64,000 nucleotides of DNA from CAVQGZ01 sp963712175 (GCA_963712175.1 CAVQGZ010000007.1:124001-188000), one strand, 5' to 3'. Shown: positions 7,748 through 15,361, counted from the stretch's first letter. Program-made: numbers and translations. The notes: generated by a model from the sequence alone, not told the origin.

Positions 7748-7763
7748 CGTGAAGGGATTCACA
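7748..7763. promoter_or_regulatory. Candidate CRP/GlxR (cAMP receptor) site upstream of whiB1
   Basis: CGTGAAGGGATTCACA matches the CRP consensus TGTGA-N6-TCACA at all but the first base, and contains the perfect inverted repeat GTGAA-N4-TTCAC. It lies ~70 bp before the whiB1 ATG and directly abuts a possible -10 (TACACT, 7764-7769). In M. tuberculosis whiB1 is known to be controlled by CRP, which makes the match more credible. Binding is not demonstrated. Confidence 0.55.
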
Positions 7764-7778
7764 TACACTGGTCCTCGG

Positions 7779-7804
7779 TCGCCGACCCCTGCCCGGGTCG
7801 GCGA
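7779..7804 (+). promoter_or_regulatory. Hairpin in the whiB1 5' leader
   Basis: TCGCCGACCC (7779-7788) and GGGTCGGCGA (7795-7804) form a perfect 10-bp inverted repeat around a 6-base loop, 28 bp before the whiB1 ATG and upstream of its AAGGAG ribosome-binding site. If transcription starts near 7776 it would sit at the very 5' end of the mRNA. It may stabilise or regulate the leader, or be a DNA operator. Confidence 0.5.
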
Positions 7805-7832
7805 TAACACTGCCTGTAAGGAGTTTGCAGAC

Positions 7833-8093
7833 ATGGACTGGCGCCACCGCGCTGCCTGCCGGGACGAGGACCCTGAGCTCTTCTTCCCGATCGGCAACAC
7901 GGGCCCGGCCCTTCTCCAGATCGAGGAGGCCAAGGCCGTCTGCCTGCGCTGCGACGTCCGGGAGGCCTGCCTGCAGTGGGCTCTGGACAGCGGGCAGGAC
8001 GCCGGCGTCTGGGGTGCCATGAGCGAGGACGAGCGGCGGGCGCTGCGGCGGCGCAACGCCCGGGCTGCCCGCGCACGGTCCGCGCGGTCCTGA
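7833..8093 (+). CDS. whiB1: WhiB1-type iron-sulfur transcription factor
   Basis: An 86-residue Wbl protein. Cys9, Cys37, Cys40 and Cys46 supply the four ligands for the [4Fe-4S] cluster, the same spacing as M. tuberculosis WhiB1. MDWRHRAACRDEDPELFFP at the start, GVWGAMSEDERRAL (the family turn is usually GVWGG) and the basic RRRNARAARARSARS tail for DNA binding complete the pattern. WhiB1 is a nitric-oxide-responsive partner of the main sigma factor. The ATG at 7833 has AAGGAG 10 bp upstream; the longer frame upstream is the leader. A CRP-like site and a hairpin precede it, and pdtaS lies convergent downstream. Confidence 0.95.
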   Translation: MDWRHRAACRDEDPELFFPIGNTGPALLQIEEAKAVCLRCDVREACLQWALDSGQDAGVWGAMSEDERRALRRRNARAARARSARS

Positions 8094-8100
8094 GCAGGGG

Positions 8101-9561
8101 CTACAGCAGCGGCAGGCTGATCCGTGCCCGTGTGCCGGGGGTCAGCGGGCTCAGCTCCACCTCGCCTGAGCGTTCCCGCACCATCGTCGACACGATGCGC
8201 AGCCCGAGGCTGTCGGTGGCGTCCAGGTCGAAACCCTCCGGGAGCCCGGCTCCGCCGTCCTCCACGGCGATCGTGAGCCGATCCTCGCTGCGCTCGGCCA
8301 CGACCCGCACCGTGCCGCCGTCCCCGGCCAAACCGTGCTGGATGGCGTTCTGAAGCAGCTCCGTGACTGCCATCGCCACGGGGGTCGCGACCACGGCACT
8401 GACCCGTCCAGCGCTGCCGCGGCGCTCGACGGCGACCGAGTGACCGGCGCCGGCGACGTCACCCACCATGCTGGCGAGGCGCGCCAGCACGTCGTCGAGG
8501 TCGACGTCCTCGTCCGTGGTCTCGGCGAGCATCTCGTGGACGACCGCGATCGTGCCCACCCGCCGCACGGACTCGTCCAGGGCTGCCCGCGCCGCCGGGT
8601 CGGACACTCGACGAGCCTGAAGCCGCAGCAGCGACGCAACCGTCTGAAGGTTGTTCTTCACCCGATGGTGGATCTCGCGGATCGTCGCATCCTTGGTCAG
8701 CAGCTCCTGGTCACGCCTGCGCAGGTCGGTCACGTCGCGTACCAGGACGATGGCACCGTCCGGCGAGTCACCCGGGTTCAGAGGTATCACCCGCACCGCC
8801 AGCACCGCGGTTGCGGACTCGATCTCCACCTGCCGGGGTCGCACGCCGGACAGCACGGCATCGAGGCCCTCGTCCAACGCCACGCCGGCCTGCTGGGCGT
8901 GCAGGGCCCTGGTGGTGGCGCCGAGCGATGTCGAGACGAGGTCCCCGAGCAGTCCGAGGCGCCGGTAGGCCGATATCGCGTTCGGGCTCGCGAACGTCAC
9001 AACGCCGTCGGCATCCAGACGCACCAGCCCGTCGCCGACGCGCGGTGCGCCTCGCCGTGCGGGAGTCTGATCGGCCGGCTGCGGGAAGCGACCCTCGGCG
9101 ATCATGCGCGCCAGCAGCCCCGCGGCCTCCAGGTACACGAGCTCGAGCCGACTCGGGGTGCGTGCGGCCACCAGGTTCGTGTTGCGTCCGATCACAGCGA
9201 TCACCTGTCCGCGGTGCACGACCGGGATCGCCTCGACGCGCACCGGGACGGCGTCCCACCACTCGGGGTCGGAGTCACGACGGATCTGCCCCGTCTCGAA
9301 GGCCCCGTCCACCAGGGGCCGGCGACCCGTCGGCAGGTGCCTGCCGACCATGTCCTCGGCGTAGGACGTCGGTCCGGTGGTCGGGCGCATCTGAGCGCCC
9401 GCGACGAAGCCCTCGCCGTCCGTGCGCGGCAGCCACAGCACGAGGTCGGCGAACGACAGGTCCGACAGGAGCTGCCACTGACCGACGAGCGCCGTGAGCC
9501 ACTCGAGGTCGTCATCGTCCAGCGAGGTCTCGGCCCGGACGACATCGACCACGGACGGCAC
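8101..9561 (-). CDS. pdtaS: PdtaS-type sensor histidine kinase
   Basis: A 486-residue soluble histidine kinase without membrane segments. The N-terminal GAF-like region (about 1-150) is followed by a PAS-like domain (about 170-275), then the HisKA_2 H-box EIHHRVKNNLQTVASLLRLQARR (phospho-acceptor His) and a HATPase domain with TELLQNAIQHGL (N-box), VEDGGAGLPEGF and SLGLRIVSTMV. This matches PdtaS, which phosphorylates the RNA-binding antiterminator PdtaR; no pdtaR is in the window. It lies next to whiB1 as in mycobacteria. It faces the TPP-enzyme gene divergently with 37 bp between starts. Confidence 0.9.
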   Translation of the reverse strand: MPSVVDVVRAETSLDDDDLEWLTALVGQWQLLSDLSFADLVLWLPRTDGEGFVAGAQMRPTTGPTSYAEDMVGRHLPTGRRPLVDGAFETGQIRRDSDPEWWDAVPVRVEAIPVVHRGQVIAVIGRNTNLVAARTPSRLELVYLEAAGLLARMIAEGRFPQPADQTPARRGAPRVGDGLVRLDADGVVTFASPNAISAYRRLGLLGDLVSTSLGATTRALHAQQAGVALDEGLDAVLSGVRPRQVEIESATAVLAVRVIPLNPGDSPDGAIVLVRDVTDLRRRDQELLTKDATIREIHHRVKNNLQTVASLLRLQARRVSDPAARAALDESVRRVGTIAVVHEMLAETTDEDVDLDDVLARLASMVGDVAGAGHSVAVERRGSAGRVSAVVATPVAMAVTELLQNAIQHGLAGDGGTVRVVAERSEDRLTIAVEDGGAGLPEGFDLDATDSLGLRIVSTMVRERSGEVELSPLTPGTRARISLPLL

Positions 9562-9598
9562 CCCGCCAGCCTAGGAGCCACCCCGGTAGGTTCGAGGG

Positions 9599-11290
9599 GT
9601 GAGTGCCGAGCCGACCGTGTCCCGTCTCCCCGACACCGATCCCGCCCCGGTGAGTGCCCACGCCGGGACCCTCGCGCTGGCAGCGGCACGAGCCCACGGG
9701 GTCGAGGCGATGTTCACCCTGTCGGGAGCCCACATCTTCCCGCTGTACGACGCGGCCACGACTGCCGAGCCACCCCTGCGCATGGTGGACGTGCGCCACG
9801 AGCAGAGCGCCGTCTTCGCGGCCGAGGCTGCTGCCAAGCTGACCCGCCGGCCGGGATTCGCCGCGGTCACGGCGGGTCCCGGAGTCACCAACGCGCTGAG
9901 CGCCGTCACCCAGGCCCAGGCATCAGGCGTCCCTGTGCTCGTCGTCGGCGGTCGGGCACCGGCCTTCCGGTGGGGTACCGGAGCCCTGCAGGAGCTCGAC
10001 CACCCCCCGTTGCTCGCACCGGTCACGAAGATGGCGGCGACGGCAGCCACGGCGGACGAGGTCTACAGGACCGTGGACGAGGCCCTTCGGCTGGCAACCT
10101 TGCCCCACCGCGGACCGACGTTCGTCGACGTGCCGATGGACCAGCTGTTCAGCAGCGCGAGCGTGACCCTGCAGCCTCCACTCACGCCGGCATCTCTCCA
10201 GCCGGACGCCGACGCCATCGTCGCGATCGCCGGGTTGCTGGCCCGCGCGCAGCGACCAGTGCTCGTCCTGGGCTCGGACGTGTGGCTGGACTCCGCCGAG
10301 GACGCTGCCCGCACGTTCGCCGAGGCGGCCGACGTCCCGGTGATCCCGAACGGGATGGGTCGGGGGATCGTCGCGCGTGGACATCGGTTGCTGGTCGCGA
10401 AGGCGCGGTCCACGGCGCTGAAGGAGGCCGACCTGGTCGTCGTAGCCGGCGCCCCCCTCGACTTCCGGCTGCAGTACGGCCTGTTCGGCGACCCGGAGAG
10501 CCCGACACCGGTCGTCCACCTGGCCGACGCACCGTCCCAGGTCGCCACCCATGTCCAGCTCGCCGGCTCAGCGGCCGGGTCGCTGCGCCTGGTGTTCGAG
10601 GAGCTGCTCGCCGCGTGGGAGCAGCAGCCGAGCCATGCCGGGCGCACGGACTGGACCGAGCGCCTGACCCTCGCCGTCGCCGAGGCCACCGCCCGTGACC
10701 GGGTGTGGCTGGAGGCCGACTCGACCGGGGGCATCCACCCCGGCCGGGTCTACGGCGCCCTGCTGCCGCTGCTGAGCGACGACACGATCGTCATCGCCGA
10801 CGGTGGCGACTTCGTGTCGTGGTCCGGCAAGTTCGTGGAGCCCGTACAGCCGGGCCGGTGGCTCGACCCGGGTCCGTACGGATGCCTCGGGGCGGGGCTG
10901 GGCGCTGCCGTGGGGGCCGGAGTCGTCCGACCGGACTCCCCCCGCGTCCTGCTGCTGGGCGACGGAGCCGCGGGATTCTCGCTGGCCGAGCTCGAGACCT
11001 TGGTACGCCACGACCTGCCGACTCTGGTGGTCGTGGGCAACAACGGGGCGTGGGGCCTGGAGAAGCACCCGATGCGCATGCTGTACGGCTACGACGTGCT
11101 CGCCGACCTGCCGCGCGAGACCCGCTACGACACCATCTGCGAAGCCATGGGCGGGGGCGGGGAGACCGTCGCCGCCCCCGCCGACCTGCCGGGGGCGCTG
11201 ACCCGCGGGCTGGAGTCGGGCCAGACCTACGTCGTCAACGTCCTCATGGACCCCGAGGTGGCCTACCCCCGCAAGACGACGGGCGTCTGA
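9599..11290 (+). CDS. Thiamine-diphosphate-dependent acetolactate synthase-like enzyme
   Basis: A 563-residue protein with the three TPP-enzyme domains. The N-terminal part has VDVRHEQSAVFAAEAAAKLTRRPG with the catalytic Glu68; the middle domain starts near ARAQRPVLVLGSDVWLD; the C-terminal cofactor motif is GDGAAGFSLAELETLVRHDLP ending in NNGAWG (about residues 454-485). It resembles IlvG-type catabolic acetolactate synthases of actinobacteria more than the biosynthetic IlvB, and no regulatory ilvN subunit is adjacent. The GTG at 9599 is the first plausible start. The exact reaction is uncertain. A palindromic repeat follows its stop. Confidence 0.8.
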   Translation: MSAEPTVSRLPDTDPAPVSAHAGTLALAAARAHGVEAMFTLSGAHIFPLYDAATTAEPPLRMVDVRHEQSAVFAAEAAAKLTRRPGFAAVTAGPGVTNALSAVTQAQASGVPVLVVGGRAPAFRWGTGALQELDHPPLLAPVTKMAATAATADEVYRTVDEALRLATLPHRGPTFVDVPMDQLFSSASVTLQPPLTPASLQPDADAIVAIAGLLARAQRPVLVLGSDVWLDSAEDAARTFAEAADVPVIPNGMGRGIVARGHRLLVAKARSTALKEADLVVVAGAPLDFRLQYGLFGDPESPTPVVHLADAPSQVATHVQLAGSAAGSLRLVFEELLAAWEQQPSHAGRTDWTERLTLAVAEATARDRVWLEADSTGGIHPGRVYGALLPLLSDDTIVIADGGDFVSWSGKFVEPVQPGRWLDPGPYGCLGAGLGAAVGAGVVRPDSPRVLLLGDGAAGFSLAELETLVRHDLPTLVVVGNNGAWGLEKHPMRMLYGYDVLADLPRETRYDTICEAMGGGGETVAAPADLPGALTRGLESGQTYVVNVLMDPEVAYPRKTTGV

Positions 11291-11318
11291 GGGTCAGAGC
11301 CGGCGGCCCACCAAGATC

Positions 11319-11423
11319 GACGGAGCCGTTGGCGCACGACAGAGTTGATCGTTGGACGCGTTGGTGCGCTGAGCGCACCAACGGCTCCAACCACGCGGTG
11401 GCTGGCGAACCGGTAGATCCATC
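11319..11423. repeat. Intergenic ~105-bp imperfect palindrome, copy 2
   Basis: Centred on base 11371, with TTGGTGCGCT (11361-11370) and AGCGCACCAA (11372-11381) forming a perfect 10-bp inverted repeat around one base. Outer arms pair imperfectly: GTTGGACGCG with CGGCTCCAAC, and a GACGGAGCC region with GATCCATCC. The core and arms resemble the element at 448-548. It again lies between convergent genes, so a termination or 3'-end role is plausible. Confidence 0.65.
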
Positions 11424-11450
11424 CATGGTGCCCGCAACGGCGGGGCGTGC

Positions 11451-11837
11451 TCAGAGGCGACCCAGGAACGCGTCACGGTCGACCACGACGCGCGTCACTC
11501 GGCCGTGCCCGATCACCCGACGGTCACCAGGGTGCTCGGCAGTCACCTCGAACTGCAGGGTGCGACCCTCGACGTGGACCAGGGCGGCCCGGACTGCCAC
11601 CTTGTGCCCGACAGGGGTGGCGTGCACGTGGTCGAGCTCGACGCGGGTACCGACCGAGGTCGTGGGACCGCTCAGCGAGGTCGCGACGGCACGTACCGTC
11701 GCCTCCTCCGCCATGGCGAGCAGACGCGGCGTGGCCAGCACCGGAACGTCGCCCGAGCCGAAGGCGATGGCGGTGTCAGCCTCACCAACCTCGTACACGA
11801 TCTCGGCGGTGCTTCCGACCTGCGGTTGTTCGCTCAT
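11451..11837 (-). CDS. Thioesterase (hot-dog fold, FlK-like)
   Basis: A 128-residue hot-dog-fold protein. VPVLATPRLLAMAEEATVRAVATSL, then SVGTRVELDHVHATPVGHKVAVRAALVHVEGRTLQFEVTAE, matches the FlK/YbgC-like thioesterase group, in which a Thr/Glu/His set hydrolyses acyl-CoA thioesters; Glu45-Glu46 and the His pair in DHVHATP are candidates. It probably cleaves a small acyl-CoA, but the substrate is unknown. It lies 4 bp after the biotinyl protein gene on the same strand, so it likely belongs to the sigH-rshA transcription unit. Confidence 0.82.
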   Translation of the reverse strand: MSEQPQVGSTAEIVYEVGEADTAIAFGSGDVPVLATPRLLAMAEEATVRAVATSLSGPTTSVGTRVELDHVHATPVGHKVAVRAALVHVEGRTLQFEVTAEHPGDRRVIGHGRVTRVVVDRDAFLGRL

Positions 11838-11841
11838 GCCG

Positions 11842-12075
11842 TCAGCCTAGGACGACGAGCACGTCACCCTCCTGCACGACATCGCCGACGGCGACGGCGA
11901 CCTCGGCGACGGTTCCGCCCACGTCGCTGGAGACGGGGATCTCCATCTTCATCGACTCCAGGAGCACCAGGGGCTCCCCCACGCCGACCCGATGCCCGGG
12001 CTCGGTCAGAACCGCCAGGACGTTGCCGACCAGCTCGGCGCGCACGACATCCTTCGCCGCGGCAGCCCGCCCCAT
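11842..12075 (-). CDS. Biotin/lipoyl-attachment-domain protein (TB7.3-like)
   Basis: A 77-residue stand-alone biotinyl domain. The attachment motif LLESMKMEIPV (Lys in Met-Lys-Met) lies in a flattened barrel built from AELVGNVLAVLTEPGHRVGVGEPLVLLE and SDVGGTVAEVAVAVGDVVQEGDVLVVL. It resembles the mycobacterial biotinylated protein TB7.3, which also sits beside rshA. It may carry biotin for an acyl-CoA carboxylase or act elsewhere; no carboxylase is encoded here. The ATG at 12075 lies 5 bp past the rshA stop; the longer open frame upstream overlaps rshA and is not meaningful. Confidence 0.88.
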   Translation of the reverse strand: MGRAAAAKDVVRAELVGNVLAVLTEPGHRVGVGEPLVLLESMKMEIPVSSDVGGTVAEVAVAVGDVVQEGDVLVVLG

Positions 12076-12080
12076 GCCGG

Positions 12081-12374
12081 TCAGGAGGGCCCGGTCTCGG
12101 TGACCGTGACCCGGATCCGCTGGAGCACGCGCATGCGCAGCTGGTCCGACGCGTGCTCGTTGCCGCAGCAGCGGTTCAGCAGGCTGCGCACGGCCTGCTG
12201 CAGGTCCTCGACGTGCACCCCGTACTGCTCCAGACAGGGCTGGCACTCCACGAGGTGCTGCTCGATGGCTCCGTAGCCGACCGGTGAGCCATCGACGAGA
12301 CTGTGGTCGAGAAACACCGAGACCCGTGCCAGGACCTCCGAGCAGTCGGTCTCGTGCGGGTTGCCGCAGCTCAT
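12081..12374 (-). CDS. rshA: RshA/RsrA-type zinc anti-sigma factor
   Basis: A 97-residue anti-sigma factor of the ZAS family. The zinc/redox motif is His40-x3-Cys44-x2-Cys47 (EQHLVECQPC), with Cys11 in the N-terminal helix as the probable fourth ligand and an extra Cys69-Cys70 pair near the C-terminus. In this family the reduced, zinc-bound protein holds SigH inactive; disulfide formation releases it. The ATG at 12374 overlaps the sigH stop (ATGA), so the pair is made together. Order sigH-rshA-biotinyl protein is the same as in mycobacteria. Confidence 0.92.
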   Translation of the reverse strand: MSCGNPHETDCSEVLARVSVFLDHSLVDGSPVGYGAIEQHLVECQPCLEQYGVHVEDLQQAVRSLLNRCCGNEHASDQLRMRVLQRIRVTVTETGPS

Positions 12375-13087
12375 GCTGTGCCCTCCGTCAGGTCCTCGGC
12401 GGAGACCAGACCGCGGTCGACGGCGTAGTCCTCCAGCAACGCCCGCAGCTGCTTGCGTCCGCGGTGCAGCCGTGACATCACCGTGCCGATCGGGGTGCCC
12501 ATGATGTCGGCGATCTCCTTGTACGCGTACCCCTCGACGTCGGCGTAGTAGACCGCCATCCGGAAGTCCTCTCCCAGCTGAGCGAGCGCCTCGCGGATGT
12601 CGCGGTCGGGCAGCCGCTCGAGCGCTTCGACCTCGGCCGACTTCAGCCCTCCCGAGGTGTGCGCCTCGGCCCGAGCCATCTGCCAGTCCTCGACGTCGTC
12701 GGTGTTGGCCTGCAGAGGCTGCCGCTGCTTCTTGCGGTACGTGTTGATGAAGGTGTTCGTCAGGATCCTGTGCAGCCACGCCTTGAGGTTCGTGCCGTCC
12801 TGGTACTGGTGGAACGCGGCGAATGCCTTGGCGAAGGTCTCCTGGACGAGGTCCTCGGCGTCGGTGGGGTTGCGGGTCATGCGCAGAGCAGCGCCGTACA
12901 GGGAGTCGATGTGCTCGAGCGCGTCCCTCTCGAAGCGGGCCGCCCGCTGCTCGGGCGTCTCGACCTCGGTCGGAATCGCAGAAGGTGTCACGACGGACAA
13001 GGGTAGCGACGTAGGCGGCGCCAGCGAGCCCGCCGACTCCACCGGGCGCTCGGCGAGCAGCCCGTCAGTACGCGTGGCCAGCAGCAC
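12371..13087 (-). CDS. sigH: ECF sigma factor SigH/SigR (thiol-oxidative stress)
   Basis: 238 residues from the GTG at 13087. Region 2: LYGAALRMTRNPTDAEDLVQETFAKAFAAFHQYQDGTNLKAWLHRILTNTFINTYRKKQRQP; region 4: LAQLGEDFRMAVYYADVEGYAYKEIADIMGTPIGTVMSRLHRGRKQLR. Both are near-identical in style to mycobacterial SigH and Streptomyces SigR. I chose GTG 13087 because AAGGGAG lies 6 bp upstream and it lies downstream of a perfect SigH-type promoter. A second GTG at 12991 would give a 206-residue form closer to typical SigH length, and has a -10-like TACCCT 8 bp upstream. Both may be used, as with the long and short SigR forms of Streptomyces. Confidence 0.9.
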   Translation of the reverse strand: MLLATRTDGLLAERPVESAGSLAPPTSLPLSVVTPSAIPTEVETPEQRAARFERDALEHIDSLYGAALRMTRNPTDAEDLVQETFAKAFAAFHQYQDGTNLKAWLHRILTNTFINTYRKKQRQPLQANTDDVEDWQMARAEAHTSGGLKSAEVEALERLPDRDIREALAQLGEDFRMAVYYADVEGYAYKEIADIMGTPIGTVMSRLHRGRKQLRALLEDYAVDRGLVSAEDLTEGTA

Positions 13088-13141
13088 GGACGGCTCCCTT
13101 CGCAGGTGGCAGCGGTCGACTGACCGTCGTCTGAGCACCAC

Positions 13142-13167
13142 AACGCGACTGGGGAGGATGCGATTCC
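13142..13167 (-). promoter_or_regulatory. SigH/SigR-dependent promoter of sigH
   Basis: On the bottom strand GGAAT (top-strand 13163-13167) is followed after exactly 18 bp by GTT (top-strand 13142-13144), the published sigma-R/H consensus GGAAT-N18-GTT. Transcription would begin near 13133 and run into sigH, giving positive autoregulation. It lies back to back with the ferritin promoter. Confidence 0.75.
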
Positions 13168-13177
13168 CGATCGCTCC

Positions 13178-13183
13178 TAGACT
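13178..13183 (+). promoter_or_regulatory. Probable -10 of leaderless ferritin transcript
   Basis: TAGACT fits TANNNT and ends 7 bp before the ferritin ATG at 13191, placing the likely transcription start at the A of the start codon. No ribosome-binding site is visible. Inferred from motif and spacing. Confidence 0.45.
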
Positions 13184-13190
13184 TGTCCCC

Positions 13191-13745
13191 ATGATCGCCT
13201 CCGCCGAGTCCAGCACCCCGTCGGCCTTCCACTCGCTGCTGATCGAGCAGGTCGGCCACGAGTTCGGAGCGTCCCAGCAGTACGTCGCGATCGCCGTGTG
13301 GTTCGACCAGCAGGCCCTCCCCCAGCTTGCGGCCCGCTTCTACGCCCAAGCGATCGAGGAGCGCAACCACGCGATGATGCTCGTCCAGTACCTCATGGAC
13401 CGGGAGGTGCAGGTCACGATCCCGGGAGTACCGGATGTGCGCAACGACTTCTCCTCGATCGTCGAGCCGATCGCGCTGGCCCTGCAGCAGGAGCGCACCG
13501 TGAGCAGCCAGTTCGAGAAGCTGATCGCAACCGCCCGCGAGGACGCGGACTACCTGGGCGAGCAGTTCACGCACTGGTTCCTCAAGGAGCAGGTCGAGGA
13601 AGTGGCGTCCATGTCCACCATGCTGCAGGTGGCCAAGCACTGCTTGGACAACCCACTGCTCATGGAGGACTACCTCGCCCGCGAGGGCAACGAGACCGAG
13701 GATGCCGACCCAACTGCTCCGCGCCCAGCCGGCGGAGCAGTCTGA
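13191..13745 (+). CDS. Ferritin (BfrB-like)
   Basis: A 184-residue non-haem ferritin that oxidises and stores iron in a 24-subunit shell. The four-helix pattern is clear: FHSLLIEQVGHEFGASQQYVAIAVWFDQQALPQLAARFYAQAIEERNHAMMLVQYLMDR, with Glu residues of the ferroxidase centre in the QVGHEF and EERNHAMM segments, then ALQQERTVSSQFEKLI and LGEQFTHWFLKEQVEEVASM. It closely resembles mycobacterial BfrB. Divergent from sigH, with the sigH autoregulated promoter between them. Linking iron storage to the thiol-stress sigma factor fits, but co-regulation is not shown. Confidence 0.92.
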   Translation: MIASAESSTPSAFHSLLIEQVGHEFGASQQYVAIAVWFDQQALPQLAARFYAQAIEERNHAMMLVQYLMDREVQVTIPGVPDVRNDFSSIVEPIALALQQERTVSSQFEKLIATAREDADYLGEQFTHWFLKEQVEEVASMSTMLQVAKHCLDNPLLMEDYLAREGNETEDADPTAPRPAGGAV

Positions 13746-13754
13746 GACGCAGGG

Positions 13755-14762
13755 TCAGGACGCGGCGCCCGGGCCGCCGGGGTCGTCCGGGTCGGTGTCG
13801 ACGCGGATCGCCACCTTGCCGCGATGCCGGCTCTGGTGGAAGCAGCGCATCGCCTCGGCCGTGTCGTCCAGCGACACCACCTGGTCGATGACCGGCCGCA
13901 CGCCGGCTCGGACCGCCCCGAGCAGGTACTCGACGTCCCTTGCGCGGTTGGCCTGCCACAGCGGGACGCTGATGCGAGTGCGCCGCACCAGGGACGTCGT
14001 CGGCCCGAGAACCATGGCGGCGAAGACGTGGGGCAGCGAGCCCCCCGTGACCGCCACGCTGCCACCGGGGGCGAGCATGCGCCGGTAGTCGCGGACGGAC
14101 CGGTGGCACGCGATGTCGACGATCACGTCGTAGCGGGCACCGTGGGCCGCGACGTCCTCGGCGGTGTAGTCCACGACGGTCGAGGCGCCTGCCGAGCGCA
14201 CGACGTCCAGCTTCGCGGCGGTGTCGACGCCCGTGACCCGGGCACCGAGGGCGGCGGCCATCTGGACCACGAACGTGCCGACTCCTCCTCCGGCCCCGTT
14301 GACCAGCACCTCGCTGCCGGGCTTGACCCCTCGCGTGCTGCGCAGGGCTGCTGCAGCCAGCGTCCCGGCCTGCATGAGCGCACCTGACTGCACCCATGTG
14401 AGCTCGGCGGGCCTGGCCACCCAGGCCGACTCGCGCCCCACCGCGTACTCGGCGAACGCTCCGAACCCGTCGCTGGACAGGTCGCCGACCACGTCGTCCC
14501 CGGGCTGCCACCGCGTGACGTCCGTGCCGACGACCTCGACGCGTCCGGCGACGTCGGAGCCCAGCGTCGGATGCTGGGGCACGCGCCAGCTACCCACCCG
14601 GTTCACCCACGGGTCACCGGTCATCAGCTTCTCGTCCCAGTCGTTCAGCGACGACGAGACCACGCGCACCAGCACCTCGTCGGACGCTGGCGTCGGCGCA
14701 GGGACGTCGCGGACCGACAGCACCTCCGGTCCGCCGTAGCGCCCGTACACGACGGCTCTCAC
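13755..14762 (-). CDS. Zinc-binding-type dehydrogenase/quinone reductase-like protein (MDR)
   Basis: A 335-residue medium-chain dehydrogenase/reductase related to reticulon-4-interacting-protein and quinone oxidoreductases: VVYGRYGGPEVLSVRDVPAPTP at the start, HPTLGSDVAGRVEVVG, the cofactor loop VNGAGGGVGTFVVQMAAALGARVTGVDTAAKLDVVRSAGA, and RGKVAIRV near the end. No zinc-ligand cluster is apparent. The GTG at 14762 overlaps the stop of the hydrolase gene upstream (GTGA), so SRAP-hydrolase-this gene form one coupled unit. It converges on the ferritin gene with 9 bp between. Substrate unknown. Confidence 0.82.
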   Translation of the reverse strand: MRAVVYGRYGGPEVLSVRDVPAPTPASDEVLVRVVSSSLNDWDEKLMTGDPWVNRVGSWRVPQHPTLGSDVAGRVEVVGTDVTRWQPGDDVVGDLSSDGFGAFAEYAVGRESAWVARPAELTWVQSGALMQAGTLAAAALRSTRGVKPGSEVLVNGAGGGVGTFVVQMAAALGARVTGVDTAAKLDVVRSAGASTVVDYTAEDVAAHGARYDVIVDIACHRSVRDYRRMLAPGGSVAVTGGSLPHVFAAMVLGPTTSLVRRTRISVPLWQANRARDVEYLLGAVRAGVRPVIDQVVSLDDTAEAMRCFHQSRHRGKVAIRVDTDPDDPGGPGAAS

Positions 14763-15361
14763 GGTTGTCCATCCTGGACGAACGACGCGACCGCCGCGCA
14801 CACACCATCGAGGTCGGCGCGCAACGAGTGGTCCCCACCGACCGCGACCACCCTGCGGTGCGGGGCGGAGGGGATCTCGTCCGGACCGCCGAAGGGATCC
14901 GATCGCCCCTGGACGACCAGCGTCGGTACGTCGACGGCAGCGAGCTCGGCCGCTCGGCTCTTCTCCGGTCGTCCGGGCGGGTGCAGCGGGAACGCCAGCG
15001 CGACGACGGCGCGCGCCCCCAGCACCCCCGCCGTACGACAGGCAACCCGAGCCCCGGCGCTGCGGCCGCCGACGTAGAGCGGCAGCCCGTCCGGCGCCAG
15101 CGCGAGCACCTGCAGCCAGGCGTCGTCCAGGATCGACGGCGCCGGGGCAACGCGTCTGCCGGCCACCTTCCACGGTTGCTCGACCCGCCACACCGAGGTC
15201 CCGGACGCCGGCAGCGCCTCGGCAAGAGCGATGAGGTCGGCAGCTGCGACACCTCCCCCAGCGCCGTGGCCCAGAACGAGCAGCCGGCGCGGCGTCACCG
15301 CGTCATCGGCGTGGAGGCGGGCCGTGCCACGCGTCGTCTCGACCTCGCGGATGCTGCTCAC
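14759..15361 (-). CDS. Alpha/beta hydrolase, TEX30/KANL3-like
   Basis: A 200-residue small alpha/beta hydrolase. LLVLGHGAGGGV supplies the oxyanion region, YVGGRSAGARVACRTA the nucleophile Ser in a G-x-S-x-G turn, VQGRSDPFGGPDE the acid loop and VGGDHSL the catalytic His. This layout matches the TEX30/KANL3-like (dienelactone-hydrolase-related) group. GTG at 15361 overlaps the SRAP gene stop and gives the right length; the longer frame upstream lies inside the SRAP gene. Substrate unknown. Confidence 0.8.
   Translation of the reverse strand: MSSIREVETTRGTARLHADDAVTPRRLLVLGHGAGGGVAAADLIALAEALPASGTSVWRVEQPWKVAGRRVAPAPSILDDAWLQVLALAPDGLPLYVGGRSAGARVACRTAGVLGARAVVALAFPLHPPGRPEKSRAAELAAVDVPTLVVQGRSDPFGGPDEIPSAPHRRVVAVGGDHSLRADLDGVCAAVASFVQDGQP

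Noticed and set aside
8335..10698. Very long (787-codon) open frame on the plus strand across pdtaS and the TPP-enzyme gene
   Set aside because: It runs antisense to pdtaS and out of frame through the next gene, is dominated by Arg/Gly/His/Pro, and has no recognisable motif. High GC makes such stop-free shadow frames common.
13088..13216. Longest sigH frame starting at 13216
   Set aside because: That start lies upstream of the SigH-type promoter and inside the ferritin coding region; the residues between do not resemble a sigma factor.
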